Source: Mycobacterium sp. DL592 (GTDB lineage Bacteria; Actinomycetota; Actinomycetes; Mycobacteriales; Mycobacteriaceae). From it: DNA of 64,000 bases. Made by a program: the position numbers and the translations under genes. This document shows, piece by piece, positions 17,771 to 25,116 of this stretch. Under the pieces are notes generated by a model. It was given only the letters and a program-made list of their open reading frames with translations. It was not told the DNA's origin and did no database searches. The first letter of the stretch is position 1, and each line of letters starts with the position of its first letter. The stretch lies in assembly GCF_011694515.1 (NCBI RefSeq), contig NZ_CP050192.1:1251063-1315062 (forward strand), read 5' to 3'.

Positions 17771-19288
17771 CTAGCTCTTCTTGGCCCACGCGTAGTCGTC
17801 GGCGTCGCGGCCCTGTTCCTCCGGCGACAGGCCGAAGTACTCCAGCACCGTGCCGAGGTCAGGCGGGCTGATCTCACCGGTGTCTGATGTCGCCGGTCCA
17901 ACGGCTCCGGCGAGCACCCGGTCGATCAGCGACTGGTGGCCGGCGAAGCGCTCGGGGCGCTGGGTGAAGATCCACCGGCACGGCTCGGAGCAGAACAGAT
18001 ACTTGCGGCCGTCGTGGACGTGGGTCAGCGGCGCGGGGTCGGTATGTGCTCCCCGAATGACGCCGGCAGCCCGCACGATCGGCAGCTGGCACAGGTTGCA
18101 GGTGATCGGCAGTGTCTCGGGCAGCGTCGCGGCGATGTCCCCGTTGCGGACGTTCTCGGTGATGACGTCCCAGTGCTTGCCGAAGTCGCGGTTCCAGCCG
18201 GGGTACTTCTCCTCGAGCCACAGCCGCTCCTCGGCTGACACCCCGGCGTCGGGGTTCCACCACACCGTCGGGCGGTAGTTCCACACCCCGAGGTGGATCG
18301 CGTGGTGATACCACGTCAGCTCGTCGATGAATTCCTGCCAATACCAGGGGTAGTCGAGGCCGAAGTCGCGGAACTGGTCGGCGAACTGCTTGACCACCCA
18401 GTCCTCGATGAACTCCTTGAAGCTCATCCGCCGGCTCTCCAGCGGGGTGTAGTAGTCCATCGACAGTCCGGTCAGCAGCGCGAAGATCCGCCAGGACCGC
18501 CAGAACATGTGGTCGATCAGGAACTGGCCCCACTCCTTCTCGCCGTTCTCGATGAGCACCTTGATGGTGGGCTCGCCCTGCTGGGCGTGGCGGGCCTCAT
18601 CGGTCTGGATCGAGGAGATCAGCGCGCCGAACTCCAGGTCGCCGACGTCGATGGCATCGGCGGCCATGCCAAGGAACTGCAGATTGGTGAACCCGGTCTC
18701 GAGGGTGAACGTCAGCTGCAGTGCGATCGAGGTGGCGTCGTTGGCGACGAACATGTCGTCGAACAGATAGCGCACCGCGAGCACGATCCAGTCGTTGGTG
18801 TGAAATGCCTTGAGCGCCCAGTCACCCCGGGGTTCCTTGTCGAGCAGACCGTAGGGGAAGAACGCCTGGATCTGTCCGTGCCGAACCTCGTCGAGCGTGC
18901 CGAAGGTCGCGGTGTTGCGCCAGGCGGCGGCCCGGCCGAACCGGCCCATCCGGGCCTCACCGATGGAGGCGAGGTACTCGGGCATGGTGATCGCCCCGTA
19001 GTGCGCGACGATCACCGACTTCCAGCCGGGGTCCAGGGAATCGAAGAGCTTGGAGCGCCCGATGGCGTTCTTCAGTGAGTAGGTGGTGGTGTCTTTGGTG
19101 ACCTGGTTGTGGACGTACTCGCGGTAGCCGATCTTGTAGGGCTCGTCCCATTTGAGCCAGCCCTCGGCCGATACGCGGTGCGAGCCGGAGAGCGCCTCGG
19201 GGAACGCCTCCTCCTCGGTGACGTAGCGGAACGTCCAGTTGGTGTCGCGAGCCAGGTCGTACCAGTCGCTGCGGGAAAGTTTGGGCAT
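17771..19288 (-). CDS. Toluene-4-monooxygenase-type hydroxylase alpha subunit (TmoA-like)
   Basis: A 505-aa catalytic subunit of a soluble diiron monooxygenase. Every iron ligand known for T4MO is present, at the same numbering: Glu104, Glu134, His137 (DEVRH), Glu197, Glu231 and His234 (DEARH). The active-site Thr201 (ETGFT) is also kept. The C-terminus has CNLC and FCSEPC cysteine pairs, absent from T4MO as I recall it but resembling a zinc site in phenol hydroxylases and actinobacterial alkene/isoprene enzymes. It should oxidise an alkene or aromatic. It is the first gene of the minus-strand operon A-B-C-D-E; divergent from carbonic anhydrase with a 135-bp shared upstream region. Confidence 0.94.
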   Translation of the reverse strand: MPKLSRSDWYDLARDTNWTFRYVTEEEAFPEALSGSHRVSAEGWLKWDEPYKIGYREYVHNQVTKDTTTYSLKNAIGRSKLFDSLDPGWKSVIVAHYGAITMPEYLASIGEARMGRFGRAAAWRNTATFGTLDEVRHGQIQAFFPYGLLDKEPRGDWALKAFHTNDWIVLAVRYLFDDMFVANDATSIALQLTFTLETGFTNLQFLGMAADAIDVGDLEFGALISSIQTDEARHAQQGEPTIKVLIENGEKEWGQFLIDHMFWRSWRIFALLTGLSMDYYTPLESRRMSFKEFIEDWVVKQFADQFRDFGLDYPWYWQEFIDELTWYHHAIHLGVWNYRPTVWWNPDAGVSAEERLWLEEKYPGWNRDFGKHWDVITENVRNGDIAATLPETLPITCNLCQLPIVRAAGVIRGAHTDPAPLTHVHDGRKYLFCSEPCRWIFTQRPERFAGHQSLIDRVLAGAVGPATSDTGEISPPDLGTVLEYFGLSPEEQGRDADDYAWAKKS

Positions 19289-19423
19289 GAGACGTAGGCT
19301 CCGTCAGATGCCGAGGAATCCTAACTATTGAAATCGCGGTGATTCTCACTGGTGATGCCGAGCCGAATCCGGTTCTACGATCCACCCGGAATGTTGTGTG
19401 CAACCCGAATGAGGAGGGACCCG

Positions 19424-19915
19424 GTGACCGTCACCGACGAATACCTGGCCAACAACGTCGAGTACGCCAAGACCTTCACCGGTCCGCTGCCACTGCCGCC
19501 GAGCAAGCATGTCGCGGTGGTCGCGTGCATGGATGCGCGCCTGGACGTCTACCGGATTCTGGGTCTGAACGACGGTGAGGCGCATGTGATCCGCAATGCC
19601 GGCGGGGTGGTCACCGATGACGAGATCCGCTCGCTGGCGATCAGCCAGCGGCTGCTGGGCACCAAGGAGATCATCCTCATCCACCACACCGACTGCGGCA
19701 TGCTGACGTTCACCGACGACGCGTTCAAGCGCGACCTGCAGGACGAGACCGGCATCAAGCCGGAGTGGGCGGCCGAGGCGTTCCCGGACGTGGAAGAGGA
19801 TGTGCGCCAGTCGTTGCGCCGTATCGAGCTCAGCCCGTTCGTCACCAAGCACGAGTCGCTGCGCGGGTTCGTCTTCGATGTCGCGACCGGCAAGCTCAAC
19901 GAGGTCGTTCTCTGA
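19424..19915 (+). CDS. canA: Beta-carbonic anhydrase (Rv1284/CanA-like)
   Basis: A 163-aa zinc enzyme that interconverts CO2 and bicarbonate. Zinc ligands Cys35, His88 and Cys91 (VACMDARLD and HHTDCGML) and the Asp37-Arg39 dyad are all present. Sequence and length closely match M. tuberculosis Rv1284 as I remember it. The GTG start at 19424 is chosen because GAGGAGGG sits at 19411-19418 and the family N-terminus [12 protein letters not shown] begins there; an upstream ATG at 19352 is unlikely. The next gene begins at its stop codon. Confidence 0.93.
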   Translation: MTVTDEYLANNVEYAKTFTGPLPLPPSKHVAVVACMDARLDVYRILGLNDGEAHVIRNAGGVVTDDEIRSLAISQRLLGTKEIILIHHTDCGMLTFTDDAFKRDLQDETGIKPEWAAEAFPDVEEDVRQSLRRIELSPFVTKHESLRGFVFDVATGKLNEVVL

Positions 19916-20511
19916 GGCACGGCGAGGAACGCCACCGCAGCCTCGACTCCAAGATCGTCGGGGCGCTGGACCGCATCGGCGATGCGCTGCATGTGCTGGC
20001 CCGGCGCGCGGCCGAAGCCAACGACCTCTCGAGCACCCAGTTGCGGGTGCTCACCTGGTTGTACGTCGGGCCGCCGCCGGCTGCCCGCAGCACCACGCTG
20101 GCCCGCGAGCTCAACGTGTCCGATCCCACGGTCAGTGACGCCATCGGGACGCTGGCCCGTAAGGGTTTGATCACCCGTCAGCGCGATCCGTCCGACCGGC
20201 GCAGCCACGAGCTGATCCTGACCGCCGCCGGTCGCAAGGTGGCCGCCTCGGTGCATCGCTGGACCGCACCAGCCGAGATCGCCACCTCGAAGCTGGACCG
20301 GGTCGACAGCGAGCAGCTGCTGGACAGCCTGATCACGGTGCTGGGGCAGTTGCACGAGGCGGGCCTGCTGCCGGTGAGCCGGGCGTGCAGTACGTGCGCG
20401 CATCTCGGGGTGGGGGAGGGACCGCGCGACTATCGCTGTCTGTTCTACGACACCCCGATGGCTGTTTCGGATCTGCGAGTGGACTGCGCCGACCACGTCG
20501 CCGCGGGCTAG
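19912..20511 (+). CDS. MarR-like winged-helix regulator with C-terminal four-cysteine motif
   Basis: About 199 aa. The N-terminal part is a MarR domain ([33 protein letters not shown], then wing [15 protein letters not shown]). The C-terminal 45 residues carry CX2CX13CX15C ([24 protein letters not shown]), suggesting a metal, Fe-S or redox-sensing extension. The start is uncertain: no ATG, GTG or TTG lies between the carbonic anhydrase stop and the MarR fold. A CTG at 19912 would give a CTGA overlap with the canA stop; a GTG about 90 bp further on would cut into helix 1. A role in sulfur or redox control of neighbouring genes is inference. Confidence 0.75.
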   Translation: MRHGEERHRSLDSKIVGALDRIGDALHVLARRAAEANDLSSTQLRVLTWLYVGPPPAARSTTLARELNVSDPTVSDAIGTLARKGLITRQRDPSDRRSHELILTAAGRKVAASVHRWTAPAEIATSKLDRVDSEQLLDSLITVLGQLHEAGLLPVSRACSTCAHLGVGEGPRDYRCLFYDTPMAVSDLRVDCADHVAAG

Positions 20512-20520
20512 GCATCGATT

Positions 20521-20567
20521 CTGCGCCCAGATCGCGCTCGCAGCTGATTAGGGCGATCTGTGCGCAG
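20521..20567 (+). terminator. Long inverted repeat after the MarR gene (terminator-like or dispersed palindrome)
   Basis: CTGCGCCCAGATCGC at 20521-20535 pairs with GCGATCTGTGCGCAG at 20553-20567, 14 of 15 positions, around a 17-nt loop. It lies 10 bp after the MarR stop and upstream of the cysD promoter. No T-tract follows. It could end the canA-marR transcript. Related CTGCGCACAGATCGC-like palindromes are, from memory, scattered in mycobacterial intergenic regions. Confidence 0.6.
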
Positions 20568-20596
20568 ACTCGGCGTAGCTGAGTCGCGCAGAACCC

Positions 20597-20625
20597 TTGA
20601 CTTCAGACTTTCCGCTCACTAGATT
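20597..20625 (+). promoter_or_regulatory. Predicted sigma-A promoter of the cysD operon
   Basis: TTGACT at 20597-20602, a 17-bp spacer and TAGATT at 20620-20625 give a good -35/-10 match. It lies about 50 bp upstream of the cysD ATG. CTAG repeats at 20619-20622 and 20631-20634 flank the -10 and might form part of an operator; this is speculative. Confidence 0.6.
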
Positions 20626-20677
20626 CCCGACTAGCTTTGTAATTCTGGTCAAACCTACCAACTTTACGAGGAAACTA

Positions 20678-21607
20678 ATGGCAAGTCCGGTGGTCGAACG
20701 CCCCAAGCCGGGGCAGTACGAGCTGAGCCATCTGAGGTCGCTGGAAGCTGAGGCGATCCACATCATCCGCGAGGTCGCAGCCGAGTTCGAACGGCCGGTG
20801 CTGCTGTTCTCCGGCGGCAAGGACTCGATCGTCATGCTGCACCTGGCCAGCAAGGCGTTCGCGCCGGGCCGGCTGCCGTTCCCGGTGATGCACGTCGACA
20901 CCGGCCACAACTTCGACGAGGTGATCTCCACCCGCGACCAGCTGGTCGAGCACTACGGCGTGCGACTGGTGGTGGCCAGCGTGGAAGAGGACATCGAGGC
21001 CGGCCGGGTCGTGGACAACGGCCCGTCACGCAACCCGCTGCAGACCGTCACGCTGCTGCGTGCCATCCGCGAGAACAAGTTCGACGCCGCCTTCGGCGGG
21101 GCGCGGCGCGACGAGGAGAAGGCCCGCGCCAAGGAGCGGGTGTTCAGCTTCCGCGACGAGTGGGGTCAGTGGGACCCGAAGGCGCAGCGGCCCGAACTGT
21201 GGAACCTCTACAACGGCCGGCACCGCAAGGGTGAGCACATCCGGGTGTTCCCGCTGTCGAACTGGACCGAGTACGACATCTGGGCCTACATCGGCGCCGA
21301 GGACATCCCGCTGCCGGCGATCTACTACGCGCACACCCGACCGGTGTTCCAGCGCGACGGAATGCTTTTGGCCGTCCACGAATTCATGCAGCCGGCCGCC
21401 GGCGAAGAGGTCTTCGAAACCTCGGTGCGGTTCCGCACCGTGGGCGACGTGACGTGCACCGGTTGCGTGGAGTCGACGGCCTCGACCGTCGAGGACGTGA
21501 TCGCCGAGACCGCGGTGTCGCGGCTGACCGAACGTGGCGCCACCCGCGCCGACGACCGAATTTCCGAAGCCGGTATGGAAGACCGCAAGCGGGAGGGCTA
21601 CTTCTGA
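20678..21607 (+). CDS. cysD: Sulfate adenylyltransferase subunit 2
   Basis: A 309-aa ATP sulfurylase small subunit that forms APS from sulfate and ATP. The PP-loop SGGKDS lies at residues 45-50, and FGGARRDEEKARAKERVFSFRDEWGQWDPK is the typical central region (given here only as the family landmark). ATG 20678 is preceded by ACGAGGA. The stop overlaps the cysNC start by one base (TGATG). It is the first gene of a sulfate assimilation operon and homologous to Rv1285. Confidence 0.95.
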   Translation: MASPVVERPKPGQYELSHLRSLEAEAIHIIREVAAEFERPVLLFSGGKDSIVMLHLASKAFAPGRLPFPVMHVDTGHNFDEVISTRDQLVEHYGVRLVVASVEEDIEAGRVVDNGPSRNPLQTVTLLRAIRENKFDAAFGGARRDEEKARAKERVFSFRDEWGQWDPKAQRPELWNLYNGRHRKGEHIRVFPLSNWTEYDIWAYIGAEDIPLPAIYYAHTRPVFQRDGMLLAVHEFMQPAAGEEVFETSVRFRTVGDVTCTGCVESTASTVEDVIAETAVSRLTERGATRADDRISEAGMEDRKREGYF

Positions 21608-23457
21608 TGGCAACGCTACTGAGAATCGCCACTGCCGGATCTGTCGACGACGGCAAGTCCACCCTGATTGGCCGTCTGCTGTACGACTCGAAGGCTGTGA
21701 TGGAGGACCAGCTCGCGGCCGTCGAGCGGACCTCGCGGGAGCGCGGTAACGACTACACCGATCTCGCCTTGGTGACTGACGGCCTGCGCTCCGAGCGCGA
21801 ACAGGGCATCACCATCGACGTGGCTTACCGCTACTTCGCCACGCCCAAGCGGAAATTCATCATCGCCGACACCCCGGGCCACATCCAGTACACCCGCAAC
21901 ATGGTGACCGGAACCTCGACCGCCCAGCTGGTGATCGTGCTCGTCGACGCCCGCCACGGCCTGCTCGAGCAGTCCCGCAGGCACGCGTTCCTGGCCTCGC
22001 TGCTCGGTGTGCAGCACGTGGTGCTCGCCGTCAACAAGATGGACCTGATCGACTGGGACCGCGAACGATTCGAGTGGATCCGCGACGAGTTCCACGCCTT
22101 CGCCGCCCGCTTGGACATCCAGGACGTGACCACCATCCCGATGTCGGCGCTCAACGGCGACAACGTGGTGACCAAGTCGGACAAGGCGCCGTGGTACGAC
22201 GGCCCGCCACTGCTGAGCCACCTCGAGGACGTCTACGTCGCAGGCGATCGCAACCTGGTCGACGTGCGATTCCCGGTGCAGTACGTGATCCGTCCGCAGA
22301 CCGTCGAGCACGCCGACCATCGCAGCTATGCCGGCACGGTAGCCGGCGGTGTGCTCCGCCCTGGCGACGAGATCGTGGTGCTGCCCAGCGGAAAAACCAG
22401 CACCATCACCGCGATTGACGGTCCGACCGGTCCGGTGGACGAGGCGTTCCCCCCGATGGCGGTCTCGATCAGCCTGGCCGACGACATCGACATCTCCCGC
22501 GGTGACCTGCTGGCACGTCCGCAGAACCAGCCGGTCGTCACCAGTGAGTTCGACGCGACGGTGTGCTGGATGGCTGATGACGCCGCACTCGAGCCGGGCC
22601 GCGACTACATCATCAAGCAGACCACCCGCACCACCCGGGCGCGGGTGGTTGCGCTGGACTACCGCCTTGATGTCAACACCCTGCACCGCGACAAGAGTGC
22701 AACGGCGTTGAAGCTCAACGAACTCGGCCGTGTCACCTTGCGTACCCAGGTGCCGCTGCTGCTCGACGAGTACTCGCGCAACTCGGCCACCGGCTCGTTC
22801 ATCCTGATCGACCCGGACAACAACGTGACGGTGGCCGCGGGCATGGTCCGCGACACCGCACCCGTCGCGACCCGCACCGCGTCGCCGAACACGGTGCGCC
22901 ACCAGTCGCTGGTGAGCGCCGGCGACCGGCTTACCAAGGGCCGCACCCTGTGGTTCACCGGCCTGTCCGGCTCGGGCAAGTCATCGGTGGCGGTCCTGGT
23001 GGAGCAGAAACTGCTCGAACATGGTTGGCCCGCATACATTCTCGACGGTGACAACCTGCGCCACGGCCTCAACGCCGACCTCGGGTTCTCGATGGCCGAC
23101 CGCGCCGAGAACCTGCGCCGGCTCGCCCACATCGCCACGCTGATGGCCGATGCCGGCCTGACGGTGCTGGTACCGGTGATCAGCCCGCTCGAGGAACATC
23201 GCGAACTGGCCCGCAAGGTGCACGCGGACCAGGGGGTGGAGTTCCTGGAGATCTTCGTCGACACCCCGCTGGAGGACTGCGAGAAGCGCGACCCGAAAGG
23301 CTTGTACGCCAAGGCTCGTGCGGGGGAGATCACTCACTTCACCGGTATCGACAGCCCGTATCAGCGGCCGAAGAACCCGGACCTGCGGCTGACCCCGGAT
23401 TACGGGCCCGAGGAGCTGGCCGATCAGGTGATCGAGGCGCTCGAGGCTCGGCGGTGA
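21607..23457 (+). CDS. cysN: Bifunctional sulfate adenylyltransferase subunit 1 / adenylylsulfate kinase
   Basis: A 616-aa fusion. The N-terminal GTPase (CysN) has the P-loop GSVDDGKS at 11-18, DTPGH and NKMD motifs; its GTP hydrolysis drives APS formation by CysD. The C-terminal APS kinase (CysC) has P-loop GLSGSGKSS at about 452-460 and ILDGDNLRHGLN, producing PAPS. This is the same fusion as M. tuberculosis Rv1286. Starts at ATG 21607 overlapping the cysD stop, and its own stop overlaps the next gene (GTGA). Confidence 0.95.
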   Translation: MATLLRIATAGSVDDGKSTLIGRLLYDSKAVMEDQLAAVERTSRERGNDYTDLALVTDGLRSEREQGITIDVAYRYFATPKRKFIIADTPGHIQYTRNMVTGTSTAQLVIVLVDARHGLLEQSRRHAFLASLLGVQHVVLAVNKMDLIDWDRERFEWIRDEFHAFAARLDIQDVTTIPMSALNGDNVVTKSDKAPWYDGPPLLSHLEDVYVAGDRNLVDVRFPVQYVIRPQTVEHADHRSYAGTVAGGVLRPGDEIVVLPSGKTSTITAIDGPTGPVDEAFPPMAVSISLADDIDISRGDLLARPQNQPVVTSEFDATVCWMADDAALEPGRDYIIKQTTRTTRARVVALDYRLDVNTLHRDKSATALKLNELGRVTLRTQVPLLLDEYSRNSATGSFILIDPDNNVTVAAGMVRDTAPVATRTASPNTVRHQSLVSAGDRLTKGRTLWFTGLSGSGKSSVAVLVEQKLLEHGWPAYILDGDNLRHGLNADLGFSMADRAENLRRLAHIATLMADAGLTVLVPVISPLEEHRELARKVHADQGVEFLEIFVDTPLEDCEKRDPKGLYAKARAGEITHFTGIDSPYQRPKNPDLRLTPDYGPEELADQVIEALEARR

Positions 23458-24182
23458 GCGATCATCAGCTGGCTGCGCAGCTGGCCACCGAAGCCGGTGA
23501 GCTGCTGCTCGCGGTCCGGGCGGAGTTGGCCGAGGCCAGCGGTGCTGAACGAAAAGCCGCGGGGGACAAGCGCTCTCACGACTATCTGATGGAGGCGCTG
23601 GCCAAGGCGCGGCCCGCCGACGCGGTGCTGTCCGAGGAAGGCGCCGACGATCCGGTGCGGCTGCGCAGTGAGCGGGTGTGGATCGTCGACCCGCTGGACG
23701 GCACCCGGGAGTTCTCCGAACTCGACCGGGACGACTGGGCGGTCCATGTCGCGCTGTGGCAAGCCGGTGAGTTGATCGCCGGTGCGGTGGCGCTTCCCGC
23801 GCAGGGCGTCACCCTGTCCACCCCCACGGTCGCGGCCCCGCCCGCCGGACCGCAGTCGCCGCGGGTGGTGGTCTCGCGGACCCGCCCGCCCGCCGTTGCG
23901 CTGCAGGTGCGCGACGCTCTCGGCGGCACGCTGGTCGAGATGGGTTCGGCCGGAGCGAAGGTCGCCGCCGTGGTGCAGGGCCGCGCCGATGTCTACGTGC
24001 ACGCCGGCGGACAGTACGAGTGGGACTCGGCGGCCCCGGTCGCGGTGGCCCGGGCGGCGGGGTTGCACACTTCGCGTATCGACGGCTCACCGCTGCTGTA
24101 CAACCGGCCGGATCCGCTGTTGCCTGACCTGGTGGTGTGCCGGCCGGAGTTCGCCGAGGCGGTACTGGCCGTCACGAAGTAG
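23454..24182 (+). CDS. cysQ: 3'(2'),5'-bisphosphate nucleotidase, CysQ-like
   Basis: A 242-aa member of the inositol monophosphatase/CysQ superfamily. Metal-binding motifs are SEEG (60-63), DPLDGTREF (79-87) and the C-terminal EWDSAAP. CysQ removes PAP and PAPS that build up during sulfate assimilation. GTG at 23454 overlaps the cysNC stop by 4 bp, so it belongs to the operon. The M. tuberculosis CysQ I recall (Rv2131c) is elsewhere in that genome, so linkage to cysNC here is a difference. Confidence 0.85.
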   Translation: MSDHQLAAQLATEAGELLLAVRAELAEASGAERKAAGDKRSHDYLMEALAKARPADAVLSEEGADDPVRLRSERVWIVDPLDGTREFSELDRDDWAVHVALWQAGELIAGAVALPAQGVTLSTPTVAAPPAGPQSPRVVVSRTRPPAVALQVRDALGGTLVEMGSAGAKVAAVVQGRADVYVHAGGQYEWDSAAPVAVARAAGLHTSRIDGSPLLYNRPDPLLPDLVVCRPEFAEAVLAVTK

Positions 24183-24191
24183 CGTGGCGGC

Positions 24192-24791
24192 ATGACTGAA
24201 CCCACCACCTTGCGCGCGATGTCCGGCCTGCCCGTGGAGCCGGTGAGCCTCGCCGACTCGACGCTGGTTCTCATCGACTGCCAGAACACCTACACAGAAG
24301 GTGTGATGGAACTCGAGGGGGTGCAGGCCGCACTCGACGAGACGGCGGCGCTGTTGGCGCGGGCGCGGGCGGCGGGGATCCCGGTCATCCACATCCAGCA
24401 CGACGACGGACCCGGCTCGCTGTACGACATCACCGGACACAGCGGTGCCATCGTTGACCGGGTCGCCCCGCGTGACGGCGAGCCGGTGGTGGTGAAGAAC
24501 TACCCCAACTCCTTCGTCGAGACCGACCTCGACGACCGGCTCAAGGCCATCGGCGCCGAGAACGTGGTGATCGCCGGCTTCATGACGCATATGTGCGTGA
24601 ACTCAACCGCCAGGGGAGCCTTCAACCTCGGCTACGCCCCGACCGTGGTCGCGTCGGCCACCGCGACCCGCGCCCTGCCGGGCCCCACTGGTGCGCCGGT
24701 GACGGCCCAGGCGCTGCAGACGGCGAGCTTGGCGGCGCTGGCCGACCTGTTCGCCGTCGTCGTTCCGGACGCCGCCGCCATCCCTGACTGA
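24192..24791 (+). CDS. Isochorismatase-family cysteine hydrolase
   Basis: A 199-aa cysteine hydrolase with the catalytic triad Asp29 (LIDCQN), Lys102 (VVKNYPNSF) and Cys135 (FMTHMCVNSTA). Members hydrolyse amides or enol ethers, such as nicotinamide. The substrate is not predictable. It starts 9 bp after cysQ and is probably the last gene of the cysD operon. Confidence 0.85.
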   Translation: MTEPTTLRAMSGLPVEPVSLADSTLVLIDCQNTYTEGVMELEGVQAALDETAALLARARAAGIPVIHIQHDDGPGSLYDITGHSGAIVDRVAPRDGEPVVVKNYPNSFVETDLDDRLKAIGAENVVIAGFMTHMCVNSTARGAFNLGYAPTVVASATATRALPGPTGAPVTAQALQTASLAALADLFAVVVPDAAAIPD

Positions 24792-24884
24792 ACGCCCTCA
24801 GGCGTGTGTGAATCAGCTGTGAGAAGCGGCCGGATCGGCCGAGAAACCTGAGAAAACCGACCTCCAGTCGGATCGTGCGACGCC

Positions 24885-24898
24885 GGGACCTTGGTCCT
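24885..24898. promoter_or_regulatory. DosR-box-like element upstream of exported protein 1
   Basis: GGGACCTTGGTCCT is close to the GGGACTWWAGTCCC core known for the hypoxia regulator DosR. It lies 231 bp upstream of the start codon, further than most DosR sites. Tentative. Confidence 0.35.
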
Positions 24899-24929
24899 TA
24901 ATTTTGGGGACACCGGCATTATTGTTAGC

Positions 24930-24945
24930 TGTGATGCGCATCACG
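24930..24945. promoter_or_regulatory. CRP/FNR-type palindrome
   Basis: TGTGATGCGCATCACG contains the perfect palindrome GTGATGCGCATCAC and fits the cAMP-receptor consensus TGTGA-N6-TCACA except for one base. A cAMP-dependent regulator of the Rv3676/Crp type is the natural candidate. It is 172 bp upstream of the start of exported protein 1. Confidence 0.5.
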
Positions 24946-25055
24946 GGCGCGATGGCCTGGTGAAATGTGCTGTTTCGCTTTACAAGGAGTTAACCAACAA
25001 TTGGGGCTCTGGCGAAACAAAAAGAATTTCCCTAAAAAACGTCAATATTGGCTTC

Positions 25056-25074
25056 CACTTAGGTTTTTCTCAGG
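25056..25074 (+). promoter_or_regulatory. 19-bp tandem repeat box (MprA-box-like), copy 1
   Basis: CACTTAGG-N3-TTCTCAGG: two 8-bp direct repeats, 11-bp period, just upstream of exported protein 1. TAGCTT follows directly. The same arrangement precedes the next two exported-protein genes. OmpR-class response regulators bind such repeats; the size and spacing match the MprA box as I remember it. Confidence 0.6.
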
Positions 25075-25116
25075 TAGCTTGTCAATTGACAGTGCAGTCA
25101 CCTACGGGAGGAAATC

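Larger units (their letters stand above)
24792..25116 (+). promoter_or_regulatory. 325-bp intergenic region with several candidate regulator sites
   Basis: No gene is seen in this gap. It is AT-rich compared with its surroundings from about 24,895 onward. It holds a DosR-box-like GGGACCTTGGTCCT (24885-24898), a CRP-like palindrome (24930-24945), a GTCAATTGAC palindrome (25081-25090) and the 19-bp tandem repeat (25056-25074). Short GC inverted repeats near 24836-24842 could contribute to termination of the cys operon, but none is convincing. Confidence 0.6.

Noticed and set aside
20512..20677. Riboswitch (for example SAM type) upstream of cysD
   Set aside because: The region has a promoter and a hairpin upstream of it, but the leader after the predicted start is only about 45 nt and holds no riboswitch-like multi-stem core.
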